The notes beneath the pieces were generated by a model, which ran no database searches, was not told the origin of the DNA, and saw only the letters and a list, made by a program, of their open reading frames with translations. 64,000 bases of DNA. It comes from Phycisphaerae bacterium. GTDB lineage: Bacteria > Planctomycetota > Phycisphaerae > UBA1845 > UTPLA1. The stretch lies in assembly GCA_035275405.1 (NCBI GenBank), contig DATEMU010000008.1, forward strand, positions 186,001 through 250,000, written 5' to 3'. Below, one piece after another: positions 45,049 through 54,489 of the stretch (its first letter is position 1; every line of letters begins with the position of its first letter). The position numbers were made by a program, and so were the translations under genes.

Positions 45049-46389
45049 ATGGGAAACATCCCGTCATATCAGCGCGCCGCCGAGTTGGCCCGGAATTTCG
45101 CCGATCTCGATCCGGTGCTGATTCCGGATGAGGCCCTCACGGAAGCGTCGCGGTGTCTTTTCTGCTACGACGCCCCCTGTACGCGGGCCTGTCCCACCCA
45201 TATTGATGTTCCCAAGTTCATCCGCCAGATCCTCCACAAGAATCCGCTGGGCGCCGCCGAGACGATCCTGGACGCCAATATCTTCGGCGGCTCGTGCGCC
45301 CGCGCCTGCCCCACGGAAGTGCTCTGTGAAGGCGCGTGCGTCGACAACACGCTGCTAAAGGCGCCGGTGCAAATCGGTCGGCTGCAGCGCTTCGCCTGCG
45401 ACCGCGCGACGGAAGTCGGCGTATCCTTTTTTGAAGCCGCGCCGCCGACGGGAAAAAAAGTCGCCGTCATCGGCGCCGGCCCGGCCGGGCTGACGTGCGC
45501 GCACGAGCTTCGCAAGCACGGACACGCGGTGACCGTCTTCGAGGCCCGCGAGATGCCCGGCGGCATCAACACCTACGGCATCGCCTACTACAAGTACGAC
45601 ACGAAGTTCGCCATCTCGGAAGTGGAGCGCGTGATGCAGATCGGGGGGATCGATTTGCGTCTCAAGAGTCCTGTCGATGGCGCCGGGATCGCCCGGATGC
45701 TGGGCGAATTCGACGCCGTATTTCTGGGGGTCGGGCTGGGCCGGACGGCCCCGCTGAATATAGAGGGAGAAGATCAGGACGGCGTGTGGGAGGCCCTCGA
45801 TTTTATCTTCCAGACTCACACGCTCCCCCTGGAAGCCTGCAAGTATGGTCGTAGAATGATCATCATTGGCGGCGGCAATACCGCCGTCGATGTCGCCACG
45901 GCCGCAGTTCGCCTCGGCGCGGAACACGTCACCATCGCCTACCGCCGGTCCGCCGCCGACATGCCGGCGTTTGCTTACGAGTACGAGCTTTCCAAATCGG
46001 ACGGCGTCCTGTGGGAGTTTTCCGCGGCGCCGGTCCGCTTCGTCGGGCAGGGCGGCAAGGTGACCGGCGTGGAGTTTCTTCGTACGCGGGCCACGGGGGA
46101 AGGCCGCACCGCCAAGTTGGAGATGATTCCTGGATCAAACTTCACGCTCTCCGCCGATATGGTCGTCAAAGCCCTCGGCCAGGAGCCGCTGCTCAATCTC
46201 TACCAGGCCATCCCCGGCCTCGCCATCGAAAAAGGCAAGGTCCGCGTCGATCCCCGGACGGGGGCCACCAGCGTTCCCAAACTTTTTTCCGGTGGTGATT
46301 GCACGAGCAAGGGCGCGGAGGTGGTGGACGCCGTCCAACAGGGCAAGCTCGCGGCGGCGGGCATCCATTCGACCCTCGGCGCCCGCTGA
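45049..46389 (+). CDS. preT: PreT-like NAD-dependent dihydropyrimidine dehydrogenase subunit
   Basis: A 446-residue flavoprotein of the GltD/PreT group. The N-terminal Fe-S domain has CLFCYDAPCTRACPTHID and GGSCARACPTEVLCEGAC. FAD binding is in VAVIGAGPAGLTCAHELR, and NAD(P)H binding in MIIIGGGNTAVDVATAAV, ending LFSGGDCTSKGAEVVDAVQQG. PreT passes electrons to PreA, which reduces uracil or thymine. preA is not in the window. A GltD-like role with another partner is possible. Confidence 0.87.
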   Translation: MGNIPSYQRAAELARNFADLDPVLIPDEALTEASRCLFCYDAPCTRACPTHIDVPKFIRQILHKNPLGAAETILDANIFGGSCARACPTEVLCEGACVDNTLLKAPVQIGRLQRFACDRATEVGVSFFEAAPPTGKKVAVIGAGPAGLTCAHELRKHGHAVTVFEAREMPGGINTYGIAYYKYDTKFAISEVERVMQIGGIDLRLKSPVDGAGIARMLGEFDAVFLGVGLGRTAPLNIEGEDQDGVWEALDFIFQTHTLPLEACKYGRRMIIIGGGNTAVDVATAAVRLGAEHVTIAYRRSAADMPAFAYEYELSKSDGVLWEFSAAPVRFVGQGGKVTGVEFLRTRATGEGRTAKLEMIPGSNFTLSADMVVKALGQEPLLNLYQAIPGLAIEKGKVRVDPRTGATSVPKLFSGGDCTSKGAEVVDAVQQGKLAAAGIHSTLGAR

Positions 46390-46399
46390 AGTTCGGCGA

Positions 46400-46885
46400 T
46401 TAACCAGGGACTTTCGACGTCGACTTGATCCCGGACGGGGGTTCCTTACGGGGGAGCTTGAGTTCCGCTGAATCCGGCGCCACCACGGGTAATTTGGGCT
46501 TCTCACCCGGCCGAATGGGCGCCGGTGTTTCGCGCAACCAGGCGAGCAGGCGAAGCCCGATCAGCGCACTTAACAGTTGGCTGAGCAGAAAAATCCACTC
46601 CTGCACGATCCATGCGTATACCGCCAGCATGAACGTCGCCGTGATGCCGAGGTAAATCGTCCACGGGACAAGGACAAATCGATTCGCCCGGTGCGTGGCG
46701 ATCCATTGCGACGCGATGCAGAGCGCGATGACCGCCTCCGCCGCCAGGCCGAACACCGCCCAGTTCGAGTCAAACACGTCGCCGGCGGCCCCCAGGACCA
46801 TTTGCGATGCCGAGCGGGAAGGGGCAAAGTTGACCGCGGTGGCGGCGGAATTCGTGAAGCTCATGAACAGCTCGCCGAAGTTCAT
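46400..46885 (-). CDS. Membrane protein with LpxB-N-terminal-like (LAB_N) domain
   Basis: A 161-residue protein with three hydrophobic spans. VFGLAAEAVIALCIASQWIAT, WTIYLGITATFMLAVYAWIV and WIFLLSQLLSALIGLRLLAWL fit the LAB_N pattern (Gln-Trp-x-x-Ser/Thr, then FxLxQ). The C-terminal tail is Pro/Lys-rich. The start overlaps the phosphatase stop as ATGA. LAB_N-only proteins are often near lipid-A or glycosyl transfer genes, but none is adjacent here. Confidence 0.55.
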   Translation of the reverse strand: MNFGELFMSFTNSAATAVNFAPSRSASQMVLGAAGDVFDSNWAVFGLAAEAVIALCIASQWIATHRANRFVLVPWTIYLGITATFMLAVYAWIVQEWIFLLSQLLSALIGLRLLAWLRETPAPIRPGEKPKLPVVAPDSAELKLPRKEPPSGIKSTSKVPG

Positions 46886-47502
46886 TGGTCGGATGGCGAG
46901 GTCGTCGCCGTTTTCTTCCAGCGACCCGGCCGGTATGCCTTCAACTGGTCCAGTACCGGCGACTGGTCCGCCTTATCGAAGCCGAATGATATCATCTCCG
47001 CCGTCGCTTCCTCGACGGACCATCCCATCCGTTCGATGCGATAGAGCGCACACAGGTATCCTGTCCGATGACGACCAGCGGAACAATGTACCCAAACCGG
47101 CCGGTTTGCGGGATCGTCAACGATCTCAAAAAACCGCTTCACGTGTTCGTCGGGAACCGGCTTTCGGCTCTCCACCGGAATATGGATGACGCGAAGCCCC
47201 TGAGACTGGGCATGTTCTTTTTCGTCGGGCACCGCGCGGCTCTCGCCTTCGCGGACGATCACCAGCGTTTTGACGCCGAATTCCTCGATCGTGTTGTCGA
47301 TTTGCGCAATCTTCGGCTGGGCGCTACGGTAGAGAACTCCCGGATCGACCTCGGAGAGCCGTTTGGGGAGCTGGATATGCTGAAGGTAGATCAGCCCCGC
47401 CGATGCCCCCGCGACGCCGATCAACGAAGCGACGACGATGGCAAGGCGCGAGAAAGGACGCGGCGCTCTCTTATTCATGGCAGGGGGGTCCATTGTTTCC
47501 AT
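46882..47502 (-). CDS. Membrane-anchored dual-specificity/tyrosine phosphatase
   Basis: A 206-residue protein with an N-terminal span (LAIVVASLIGVAGASAGLIYL). The catalytic loop is VHCSAGRHRTGYLCA with Cys140 and Arg146, the CX5R of Cys-dependent phosphatases. LYRSAQPKIAQID and IHIPVESRKPVP are usual in DSP-like bacterial phosphatases. The enzyme domain likely faces outward. It follows btuC in the same run. Confidence 0.87.
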   Translation of the reverse strand: METMDPPAMNKRAPRPFSRLAIVVASLIGVAGASAGLIYLQHIQLPKRLSEVDPGVLYRSAQPKIAQIDNTIEEFGVKTLVIVREGESRAVPDEKEHAQSQGLRVIHIPVESRKPVPDEHVKRFFEIVDDPANRPVWVHCSAGRHRTGYLCALYRIERMGWSVEEATAEMISFGFDKADQSPVLDQLKAYRPGRWKKTATTSPSDQ

Positions 47503-47561
47503 CGAGATGACACGGTCGCACGCCTACGAGGATAGTCGGACTCTCGCCCTACGGCAACCGC

Positions 47562-48620
47562 TTACGCGACCCGACGATGTAACAAGACCAGAAAAATCGG
47601 AACTCCGACCAGGGCGGTCACGACCCCGATCGGCAGGACCACGACGGCGAGACTCTGACCGGCAAGCGCCCCCGCCCAGACCATGGCGAGCTGAGAAATC
47701 CAGTCGCAGACCGCCAGGAAGACGCCGCCGAGCAGCGCTGACACGGGCAGCAGTATTCGGCAATCGCGGCCCACCATGAGTGCAGTCACATGCGGCACGA
47801 CCAGACCGACGAAACCGATCGGCCCGCAGACGGCGACGACAGAGGCCGTCGCCAACGAACCACATAGGATGCAGATGGCCTGGAGCCGCGCCACGTTCAC
47901 CCCGCGCGCCGCGGCCAGTTCATCGCCGAGGAGATATTGATTGAGCGCCCGGCCGGACGCCAGCAGAAGCGCGCACGCGGGGACGATCAGCGGCAGATTG
48001 GACGCCCAATTCAGATGGCCGATCGACTCCAGGGATCCCATCATCCAGCGAATGATCTCAAAGGTCTGGCGGACGTTGGACATCGAGGTGACGAGCATCA
48101 TCATCGCCGAGCAGAACATCCCCAGCGTCACACCGGCCAGGAGCAGTTCGTTGGTGGTCAGGCGGCGCGTTCCGCGCGTAAAGAGAAACACGACGGCGAT
48201 CACGGCGAGGGCGCCGATGAACGCAAAAAGCGTGACGCCGGAGATCCCGAGGATCGTGAACTCGATCCCCCAGAAAATGGCCATCAGCGCGCCGAGGGAA
48301 CCGCCGCTGGCGATGCCGAGCGTATACGGCGTGGCCAAAGCATTGCGAAAGAGCGTCTGGAAGACGGCCCCGCACAGCGCCAGGGCGACTCCCGCCTCCA
48401 ACGCAAGCAACGTGCGCGGCAGCCGCAGTCGAAAACCAATGACGTACTCGATCGGCGGAGACGGAGCGTCGTGGCGATGCAGAAAGCTCCGCCAGGCGTC
48501 CAAGATACCAATGGAATCCGATTGATTGCCGATGCCGGGACTCAAAACCAGGACAACCAGAAACAGTCCGGCGCCGACGGCCAGAGACGTGAAATAGCGG
48601 CGGCGATTGAGCCGAGTCAT
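47562..48620 (-). CDS. btuC: FecCD/BtuC-type ABC importer permease
   Basis: A 352-residue permease with about ten spans. RLPRTLLALEAGVALALCGAVFQ, NALATPYTLGIASGGSLGA and GPIGFVGLVVPHVTALMVG are signatures of the family for cobalamin, haem or siderophore uptake. The start ATG 48620 overlaps the ATPase stop (ATGA). The specificity is judged from the solute-binding protein. Confidence 0.92.
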   Translation of the reverse strand: MTRLNRRRYFTSLAVGAGLFLVVLVLSPGIGNQSDSIGILDAWRSFLHRHDAPSPPIEYVIGFRLRLPRTLLALEAGVALALCGAVFQTLFRNALATPYTLGIASGGSLGALMAIFWGIEFTILGISGVTLFAFIGALAVIAVVFLFTRGTRRLTTNELLLAGVTLGMFCSAMMMLVTSMSNVRQTFEIIRWMMGSLESIGHLNWASNLPLIVPACALLLASGRALNQYLLGDELAAARGVNVARLQAICILCGSLATASVVAVCGPIGFVGLVVPHVTALMVGRDCRILLPVSALLGGVFLAVCDWISQLAMVWAGALAGQSLAVVVLPIGVVTALVGVPIFLVLLHRRVA

Positions 48621-49429
48621 GGCGTATTCCGCTCCTTGGCGTCCGCCGGCACGATCCACTCGCGGCCCAGACCGGCCTGCACCGCCACTAACCGAACGCC
48701 ATACACCGGTTCAAGGACGCGCGGCGTGATGACCGACTCCGGAGGACCGGACGCGACGGTCCGGCCATCATCGAGCAACAAGACGTGTGTGCAGAATCGC
48801 GCGGCCAGGTTCAGATCATGCGTGACCACGACGACGGCCAGCCCCGACTGCTGCGTCAATCCCTGGAGCATCCCGAAGATCGAAAGCTGGTGAAAGAGGT
48901 CGAGTGCCGCAGTCGGTTCATCAAGCAGCAGCAGCGCCGGCTCCTGGGTCAGCGCGGCAGCGATGTGCACGCGCTGCGCTTCGCCCCCCGAAAGTGTGGA
49001 CAATGACCGATCGGCATACTCCAGGGTCTGAGTAGTGCTCATCGCTCGATGCGCAATCTGGAAATCAACCGCGCTCTCGAAAATACCGAACTGGCGATGC
49101 GGATAGCGCCCCAAGAGTACGATATCGCGGGCGGACATGGCCACGTCGCGCGGCGGGCTCTGCGGGAGGAAGGCAATTTGTCGGGCGCGATCACGAACCC
49201 CAATTTCGCCCAATGGGCGGTCTCCAAGAAGAATCGCTCCGGATCGGGGCGTCAGAAGCCCGGCGAGAAGTCGCAAAAGCGTGCTCTTACCCGCGCCGTT
49301 CGGCCCAATGATTCCCCAGCACTGACCCCGTCCAACCTCCAGCGAGACGGGCTTGAGAAAGTCCGGTCGCTGCGAGAAGCCGAACGAAACCGCTCTGGCG
49401 GCAAGGATGGGGCCTTCGGCGTCAGTCAA
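48617..49429 (-). CDS. btuD: BtuD/FecE-type ABC importer ATPase
   Basis: A 270-residue ATPase. Walker A GPNGAGKSTLLRLL, signature LSGGEAQRVHIAAAL, Walker B LLLLDEPTAALDLF, switch His VVVTHDLNLAARF. The C-terminal tail extends beyond usual FecE by about 20 residues. It overlaps the upstream solute-binding gene by eight bases. Confidence 0.92.
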   Translation of the reverse strand: MTDAEGPILAARAVSFGFSQRPDFLKPVSLEVGRGQCWGIIGPNGAGKSTLLRLLAGLLTPRSGAILLGDRPLGEIGVRDRARQIAFLPQSPPRDVAMSARDIVLLGRYPHRQFGIFESAVDFQIAHRAMSTTQTLEYADRSLSTLSGGEAQRVHIAAALTQEPALLLLDEPTAALDLFHQLSIFGMLQGLTQQSGLAVVVVTHDLNLAARFCTHVLLLDDGRTVASGPPESVITPRVLEPVYGVRLVAVQAGLGREWIVPADAKERNTP

Positions 49430-50318
49430 TCGTCGCCTCCGGATGGAACCACTTCGCCAGTTTCGCGATCACGTCCACGATCCGGGGTGACGGGATGGTG
49501 GCGTTCTCGTCGCAGAGAAGAAACACCCGGTTTGTTTCCACGGCCGGCAGAGGCCCCAGCTCCCGCCATTGCCGACGAGCCTTCGCTTCCAACTCGGACG
49601 TCAGATTCACTTCCGGCATCGCGTCGATGATAACCTCCGGCCGGGCCACGAGGATCGCCTCCTGCGCGACGCTCGGATAGGCCGCCGACAAGTCTCCAAA
49701 AACGTTTTGCCCACCCGCGGCCGTGATCATGTCGTCCACAAACGTGCCCTTTCCGCCGACCATGACGGAAGTAATCGCATCCGTACTGCGCGCCAGGGTG
49801 ATTAACACGCGCGGACGAGCCCGTCCGTCGACGGCCTTTACGATGGCCATCAGTCGGTCGCGCATTCGCTGTTGGGCGGCGGCCGCCTGCTCCCGGCAAT
49901 CGAGGACCTCGCCTAGTTCCTCCAGCGTCGCAAAGATGTCGGCGAGGCTCTCGGTTCGATCGCGAAACAGGCGTATGCCGCCGGACGCGCAGAGCTGCTC
50001 GACGCCGTGGTGCCGCCCGCGCAATACGATCAAGTCAGGATGCAACCTGAGAATGGCTTCCAGGTTGACGTCAAAGAGCCCCCCGACGCGCGGCAACTTT
50101 TTGATGGACTCCGGCCAAACGCAGAAGTCGCTGACCGCCACGAGCCGATCCGCCGCGCCCAGGGCCGCGATGATCTCCGTCGAGTTGGGCGAGATGGAGA
50201 TGATCCGCCGCGGAGCGGAGGGCGCGGACGAAACCGACGGTGACTCCGCCGGCCGACAGCCCGCACCCGTCCCGATCACCAGCCCGCACATCAACACGAC
50301 AGAAAAGTGGCTGGTCAT
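49422..50318 (-). CDS. btuF: BtuF-like cobalamin/siderophore-binding lipoprotein
   Basis: A 298-residue lipoprotein (signal ends GTGAGC). It has the BtuF/FepB fold marks: RIISISPNSTEIIAALG, VAVSDFCVWPESIKKLPRVGG, LEAILRLHPDLIVLRG. The Asp-Phe-Cys/Trp-Pro pattern favours cobalamin, in line with B12-dependent QueG, but iron chelates are possible. No cobalamin riboswitch is seen upstream; the start is only about 117 bases from purQ, divergent. Confidence 0.85.
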   Translation of the reverse strand: MTSHFSVVLMCGLVIGTGAGCRPAESPSVSSAPSAPRRIISISPNSTEIIAALGAADRLVAVSDFCVWPESIKKLPRVGGLFDVNLEAILRLHPDLIVLRGRHHGVEQLCASGGIRLFRDRTESLADIFATLEELGEVLDCREQAAAAQQRMRDRLMAIVKAVDGRARPRVLITLARSTDAITSVMVGGKGTFVDDMITAAGGQNVFGDLSAAYPSVAQEAILVARPEVIIDAMPEVNLTSELEAKARRQWRELGPLPAVETNRVFLLCDENATIPSPRIVDVIAKLAKWFHPEATID

Positions 50319-50423
50319 ATCGCCGGTATTCTCAAACCGGCGGATTGCGAAGTCAAAAAGCTGATGCCGGCCACCGCCGCACCAGTTGTCGTTGTCGCTT
50401 TTTCACTCTGCTTCCGGTTCGAC

Positions 50424-50429
50424 TACACT
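50424..50429 (+). promoter_or_regulatory. -10 hexamer TACACT for leaderless purQ
   Basis: TACACT then six bases then ATG 50436, with no Shine-Dalgarno. Confidence 0.45.
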
Positions 50430-50435
50430 CCCTCC

Positions 50436-51206
50436 ATGGGCAGCAGACTCCGTGTCCTTGTTCTCCGCGCCGCCGGCATCAACTGCGACGAGGAAACCGC
50501 CTTCGCCTGGCGAAACGCTGGCGCGGCCGTCGAGACCGCGCACGTCAATCGCCTCGTCGAGCAGCCGAGGCTCCTCGCCGAGTTTCAAGTCCTCACCATC
50601 CCCGGCGGCTTCAGTTATGGCGATGACATCGCCAGCGGAAAAATCCTCAGCAACCAACTCGTCCACCACCTGGGTGACGACCTTGGCCAATTCGTCGCCC
50701 GCGGCGGCGCCGTTCTGGGAATCTGCAACGGCTTTCAGGTCCTCGTCCGCATGGGGCTGCTTCCCGGCAGCGACTGCGGCGTGCCGTGCACCCTCACGCT
50801 GAACGACTCCGGTCGATACGAGGATCGTTGGGTTACCGTGCGGGCCACGTCGCCAGCGTGTGTGTTTCTCGATCCGGAAACGACGTTCGTGTTCCCCGTG
50901 GCCCATGGAGAGGGCAAGGTACTTCCGGCGGGAGGCGAAGACTCGATCACCCGCCTCGAGGCCCAAGGTCGGATCGCACTGAAATACGTCTCTGCGGACG
51001 GAAACGCGCCCAATTTCCCCGCCAACCCCAATGGCAGCATTGGAAACGTGGCCGGTTTGACGGACGCCACTGGGCGGATCCTGGGGCTGATGCCCCACCC
51101 CGAGCGAAACCTCTTCCCCGCCCCGCCCGGGTGCTCGACCCGCGATTTCAATGCTGAAACCGCGGGTGCAAGGTTTTTTCGGCGGGCTGTTCAACGCCTC
51201 TCCTGA
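50436..51206 (+). CDS. purQ: Phosphoribosylformylglycinamidine synthase, glutaminase subunit
   Basis: A 256-residue class I glutaminase of purine synthesis. The nucleophile Cys is in GAVLGICNGFQVLV, and the His-Glu pair is in LGLMPHPERNL. The N-terminus VLVLRAAGINCDEETAFAW and GGFSYGDDIASGKI are typical. It needs PurL, which is absent here. The length is the large form (PurQ in PurS-type systems is near 220-230). Confidence 0.95.
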   Translation: MGSRLRVLVLRAAGINCDEETAFAWRNAGAAVETAHVNRLVEQPRLLAEFQVLTIPGGFSYGDDIASGKILSNQLVHHLGDDLGQFVARGGAVLGICNGFQVLVRMGLLPGSDCGVPCTLTLNDSGRYEDRWVTVRATSPACVFLDPETTFVFPVAHGEGKVLPAGGEDSITRLEAQGRIALKYVSADGNAPNFPANPNGSIGNVAGLTDATGRILGLMPHPERNLFPAPPGCSTRDFNAETAGARFFRRAVQRLS

Positions 51207-51356
51207 TCTCAAGCCGCCTCCCTCGCATAACCCATTGGCGCAGCTTAAGGATAGCCCCGCAAAGGGTCGATAATGTCGCGACCGTTTGTGTGTTATTTGA
51301 GGGAAGCCGGCGGGCGCGGTTCAACCGCCCGTCGCAAACGCACGAGGACACTCCCC

Positions 51357-52991
51357 ATGCCGCGACACGTTCAACCGTACATCACGTTTTCCATGCTCGC
51401 ATCGGTGCTGCTGACATCGGCGTGCAGCCAAAAGATGCCAGCACCGTTCTGGAAAAAAGATCGCGAGCCGCACGCACAGTCGGACGCGCCTTTCGATCCG
51501 CCGAACACCTACCACGAGTGGGCGTACGACGCGCCCGAGTATGCCAAACCGGCGCAGGAACCGACGCCGGAGGCGGACGTCGAACCGGGTGATCCACTCC
51601 ACTTCTTCACCCGCGAAAAAGTCGTCATGATTCGCCGGCCCGACGGTTACACGCCCGAGGAGACCCCGCGCGTCGCGGTCTGGTGGACGGACAACAACGG
51701 CTTCCACTGGAACAAGGCCGGCTACTTCGGCCGCGAGCAATCGTTCTTTCCATTTGAGGTCGACGGCGATGGCGACTACGGAATCCGTTTTGTCGGCCCC
51801 GGCCAGGAGCCGTCGCTCCACACCGCGCCGCTGCCCGAGCGCGTCTATCACGTCGATACCTCCCCGCCCGCCGTCGAAGTGACCATTGAGCCCGAGCAAT
51901 CGTGGTACCACGTCGGCGACGTCGTGACGATTTCCTGGAAGGCCGCGGATTATCATCTCAGCGAGTATCCAGTCCGAATCGGAGTCCTGACGGATTTCAC
52001 GGGCGATGAACAAAACCCCGTGGAACTGCAACGCGACCTCGCCGAAAACGGCTCGATCACGCATCCGCTTTCCGCCAACGCGCTGGACCACGAGATTCGG
52101 TTCCGCGTTGACGCCGTCGATCGCGCGGGCAATCTGGGCCTCGACATCTCGTTCCCGCTTCAGGTTGTGGCCAAGACGGCGGAAGAAGAACTCGGCGGCG
52201 TTGCGGCGACGGATCCTTCCATCACCGACGCGTCGGAACGTGTGTCAGCGTCTTCTGTCGCGCAGCCCGACCCGCCACCGACACTTTCCCTGGTCGATAC
52301 CGACCCCGGCGAAAGCTCCCGGCCACGCGCCAACGGCGGCCCGGCGCGAATCGATACGACCATTCCGTTCGCGACCGCGATCGCCCGTACGGCGGAACTC
52401 GAACCCGTGGAAGTCGATCCGCCTCCGCCGGCAGAGCCCGATCCATCCTCCGACTCGCTCGATCCCCCGACCGGCAATTTCTCCCTTCCGGATTCACTGA
52501 CCAGTCTTCCAGGCTCAAGCGCGCAGCCCGACGCGGGCGCCACCATCCAGACGGATCGTGTGGACGACCCTGCCACCGTCCATGAACCGATGCGGGAATC
52601 TGTTGCCTCGGTCGACGCCGCACCACCCATTGAACCCCCTGCACCAAGTCCCGCGCCGCCCGCACCGCTGGACTTTCCGTCGATCACTTTCACCGCCCCC
52701 TCCTCCACGTCTGAGCTCCTTGTCCCAATGCCAGCCACTGTCGAAAAGCCGGACGAAGTGATCCAACTCGCCTCCGCACACCCCTGGCGATCCTTGAGTG
52801 TTTCGTGGCCCGCGGCGGTGCAGACGGTCTGGAACCTGCCCCGGCCGAATTTCACCCCCGAACTCCGGCGGCTCTTCGACATTGGCACGCTGGCGGATGG
52901 TTCCTGGGCCCGTCCGGTGGCGGAGCCACCGGCTACGACGCGGACTTTTGTCGGCCTCCCAGAGGATGCGCCGGGTGCGATAACGCCGTAG
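51357..52991 (+). CDS. Secreted lipoprotein with Pro-rich C-terminus
   Basis: A 544-residue product from ATG 51357 (CGAGGA upstream). The lipobox is LLTSAC. Residues 75-310 form a beta-rich region: VVMIRRPDGYTPEETPRVAVWW, GDYGIRFVGPGQEPS, an Ig-like VTISWKAADYHLSEYPVRI and VDAVDRAGNLGLDISF. The last 200 residues are low-complexity Pro/Ala/Ser/Asp. It recalls surface lipoproteins of planctomycetes; no enzyme motif is seen. Confidence 0.7.
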   Translation: MPRHVQPYITFSMLASVLLTSACSQKMPAPFWKKDREPHAQSDAPFDPPNTYHEWAYDAPEYAKPAQEPTPEADVEPGDPLHFFTREKVVMIRRPDGYTPEETPRVAVWWTDNNGFHWNKAGYFGREQSFFPFEVDGDGDYGIRFVGPGQEPSLHTAPLPERVYHVDTSPPAVEVTIEPEQSWYHVGDVVTISWKAADYHLSEYPVRIGVLTDFTGDEQNPVELQRDLAENGSITHPLSANALDHEIRFRVDAVDRAGNLGLDISFPLQVVAKTAEEELGGVAATDPSITDASERVSASSVAQPDPPPTLSLVDTDPGESSRPRANGGPARIDTTIPFATAIARTAELEPVEVDPPPPAEPDPSSDSLDPPTGNFSLPDSLTSLPGSSAQPDAGATIQTDRVDDPATVHEPMRESVASVDAAPPIEPPAPSPAPPAPLDFPSITFTAPSSTSELLVPMPATVEKPDEVIQLASAHPWRSLSVSWPAAVQTVWNLPRPNFTPELRRLFDIGTLADGSWARPVAEPPATTRTFVGLPEDAPGAITP

Positions 52992-53220
52992 CGGCGGCGG
53001 TTGCTTCGACACGGGAATATCCGGAGGTCGTGGCGTCTTCACCGGGGATTTTCCCCTCTGCTGTATTCACGTTCAGCGGTATCAGCGGCACCGTTGGCCT
53101 TTTTTTGGAGAACTCTGGGTACACCTTGCGCAAAAATCCATTGCCGCACCATTTTGTCGTGGGTACACTCTGAAACTGCGGGTTCGCCAAAAATCCACAA
53201 CGCTTCCCGGAGTACCGAAC

Positions 53221-54387
53221 ATGTCTCGAAGAGTCTTGGCCGCAAGTCTGGTCCTGGTCTCGATGCAAACGAGTCGCGCTCAGGTGATTTTCGAGGCTAC
53301 CGCCGCCGGTCCAGAGGCCAACGCTCAGGCCGGCATACAGGCGACCGTAGACGCGTTTCGCGCCGCGCTCGGGGATCCCAATAATGGCAACGCGGTCGGA
53401 AGCCAAGGGAGCGGGCGCCGCCAGATAACCTGGGACGGCGCAGATAACGACGCAGCACCGGCACGGCTACCGGCGGATTTCTTCAATGCCATCGCGCCGC
53501 GAGGGGCCATTTTCGGCGGCGATTCTCGGATATCTTTTCAAGTCAGCGCGGATGCGACGCCTGCCGTTCCTGGTACGCTCGATGAATTCGGAAACATAAA
53601 CGCCACGTATCCAACTGCCTTCTCTGTATTCTCGTCGCCGCGGCTCTTCTCCGCCCAGAACAACAATGTGCTGGAGGTACAGTTCGTCATTCCGGGAACT
53701 TTGGACCCGGCGGTGGTCAGCGGTTTCGGCTCGGTCTTTACGGATGTGGACCTTCCAAGCACGAGCATGATTGAGTATTTCGATGCCAGCGGCACGCAGT
53801 TGTTCACTCATCACGTGCTGGCGTCGGCCGGCAATGAGGGCCTGTCGTTCCTTGGCGTCTTGTTTGACGCACCCGTCGTGCGTCGCGTCCGCATTACGAG
53901 CGGGACACAGGCCTTGGGCCCGAACGACGTTACGCAGACGCCGAGCAACCCGGACATTGTCGTGATGGACGATTTCATTTACGGCGAGCCTTTGGCCATT
54001 CCCGACAATGACGGCGACGGCGTGATCGATCCACTTGACGGCTGTCCGGACGACGCGGCCAAGACAAACTCCGGCGTCTGTGGCTGTGGTTTGGTGGACC
54101 TCGATTCGGACAGCGACGGCACACCCGATTGCTTCGACCTTTGTGCGATGGATCCCAATAAGATCGCCCCCGGCATCTGCGGTTGCGACACGCCTGACAC
54201 CGACGCCAACGGCAACCAAGTCCCGGATTGCCTCGAATCGGCCCCGCAAATGCCGAACAACGTGTGCGGACTGTGCGCCGCTGGCGCGACGATGTCGATG
54301 AGCCTCATTCTGGGGATCGTGTTTGCGGTTAAGACCGTTCGTGGCCGTTACCGCCGGCGGGCGATGATGATGACAGACGATAATTGA
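53221..54387 (+). CDS. Secreted protein with thrombospondin-3-like Ca repeats and a Cys-containing C-terminal anchor
   Basis: A 388-residue protein with signal VLAASLVLVSMQTSRAQ. Residues 20-255 form a beta-rich module of the PEP-CTERM-protein type. Then come Ca-binding repeats IPDNDGDGVIDPLDGCPDD, DLDSDSDGTPDCFDLCAMDP and DTDANGNQVPDCLE. The C-terminus NVCGLCAAG is followed by a span (MSMSLILGIVFAV) and an Arg-rich end, like a CTERM sorting signal. It is probably surface-exposed. Function unknown. Confidence 0.75.
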   Translation: MSRRVLAASLVLVSMQTSRAQVIFEATAAGPEANAQAGIQATVDAFRAALGDPNNGNAVGSQGSGRRQITWDGADNDAAPARLPADFFNAIAPRGAIFGGDSRISFQVSADATPAVPGTLDEFGNINATYPTAFSVFSSPRLFSAQNNNVLEVQFVIPGTLDPAVVSGFGSVFTDVDLPSTSMIEYFDASGTQLFTHHVLASAGNEGLSFLGVLFDAPVVRRVRITSGTQALGPNDVTQTPSNPDIVVMDDFIYGEPLAIPDNDGDGVIDPLDGCPDDAAKTNSGVCGCGLVDLDSDSDGTPDCFDLCAMDPNKIAPGICGCDTPDTDANGNQVPDCLESAPQMPNNVCGLCAAGATMSMSLILGIVFAVKTVRGRYRRRAMMMTDDN

Positions 54388-54489
54388 CGAAGTCGTGAGC
54401 TTACGGCCTGTCGCGGCGTGCGACCGGGAATCGGGCGAGGCGGCCGGGAGTGCCGATAAATCATAACCGCCGTAACCCGGAGCGATGCC

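Noticed and set aside
50319-50435. Possible cobalamin riboswitch upstream of the BtuF-like gene
   Set aside because: The gap to purQ is only about 117 bases and holds no B12-box-like sequence, so the importer's regulation is unknown.
52160-52888. 242-residue Gly/Ser-rich minus-strand frame
   Set aside because: Opposite strand of the Pro-rich tail of the lipoprotein at 51357; no start signal.
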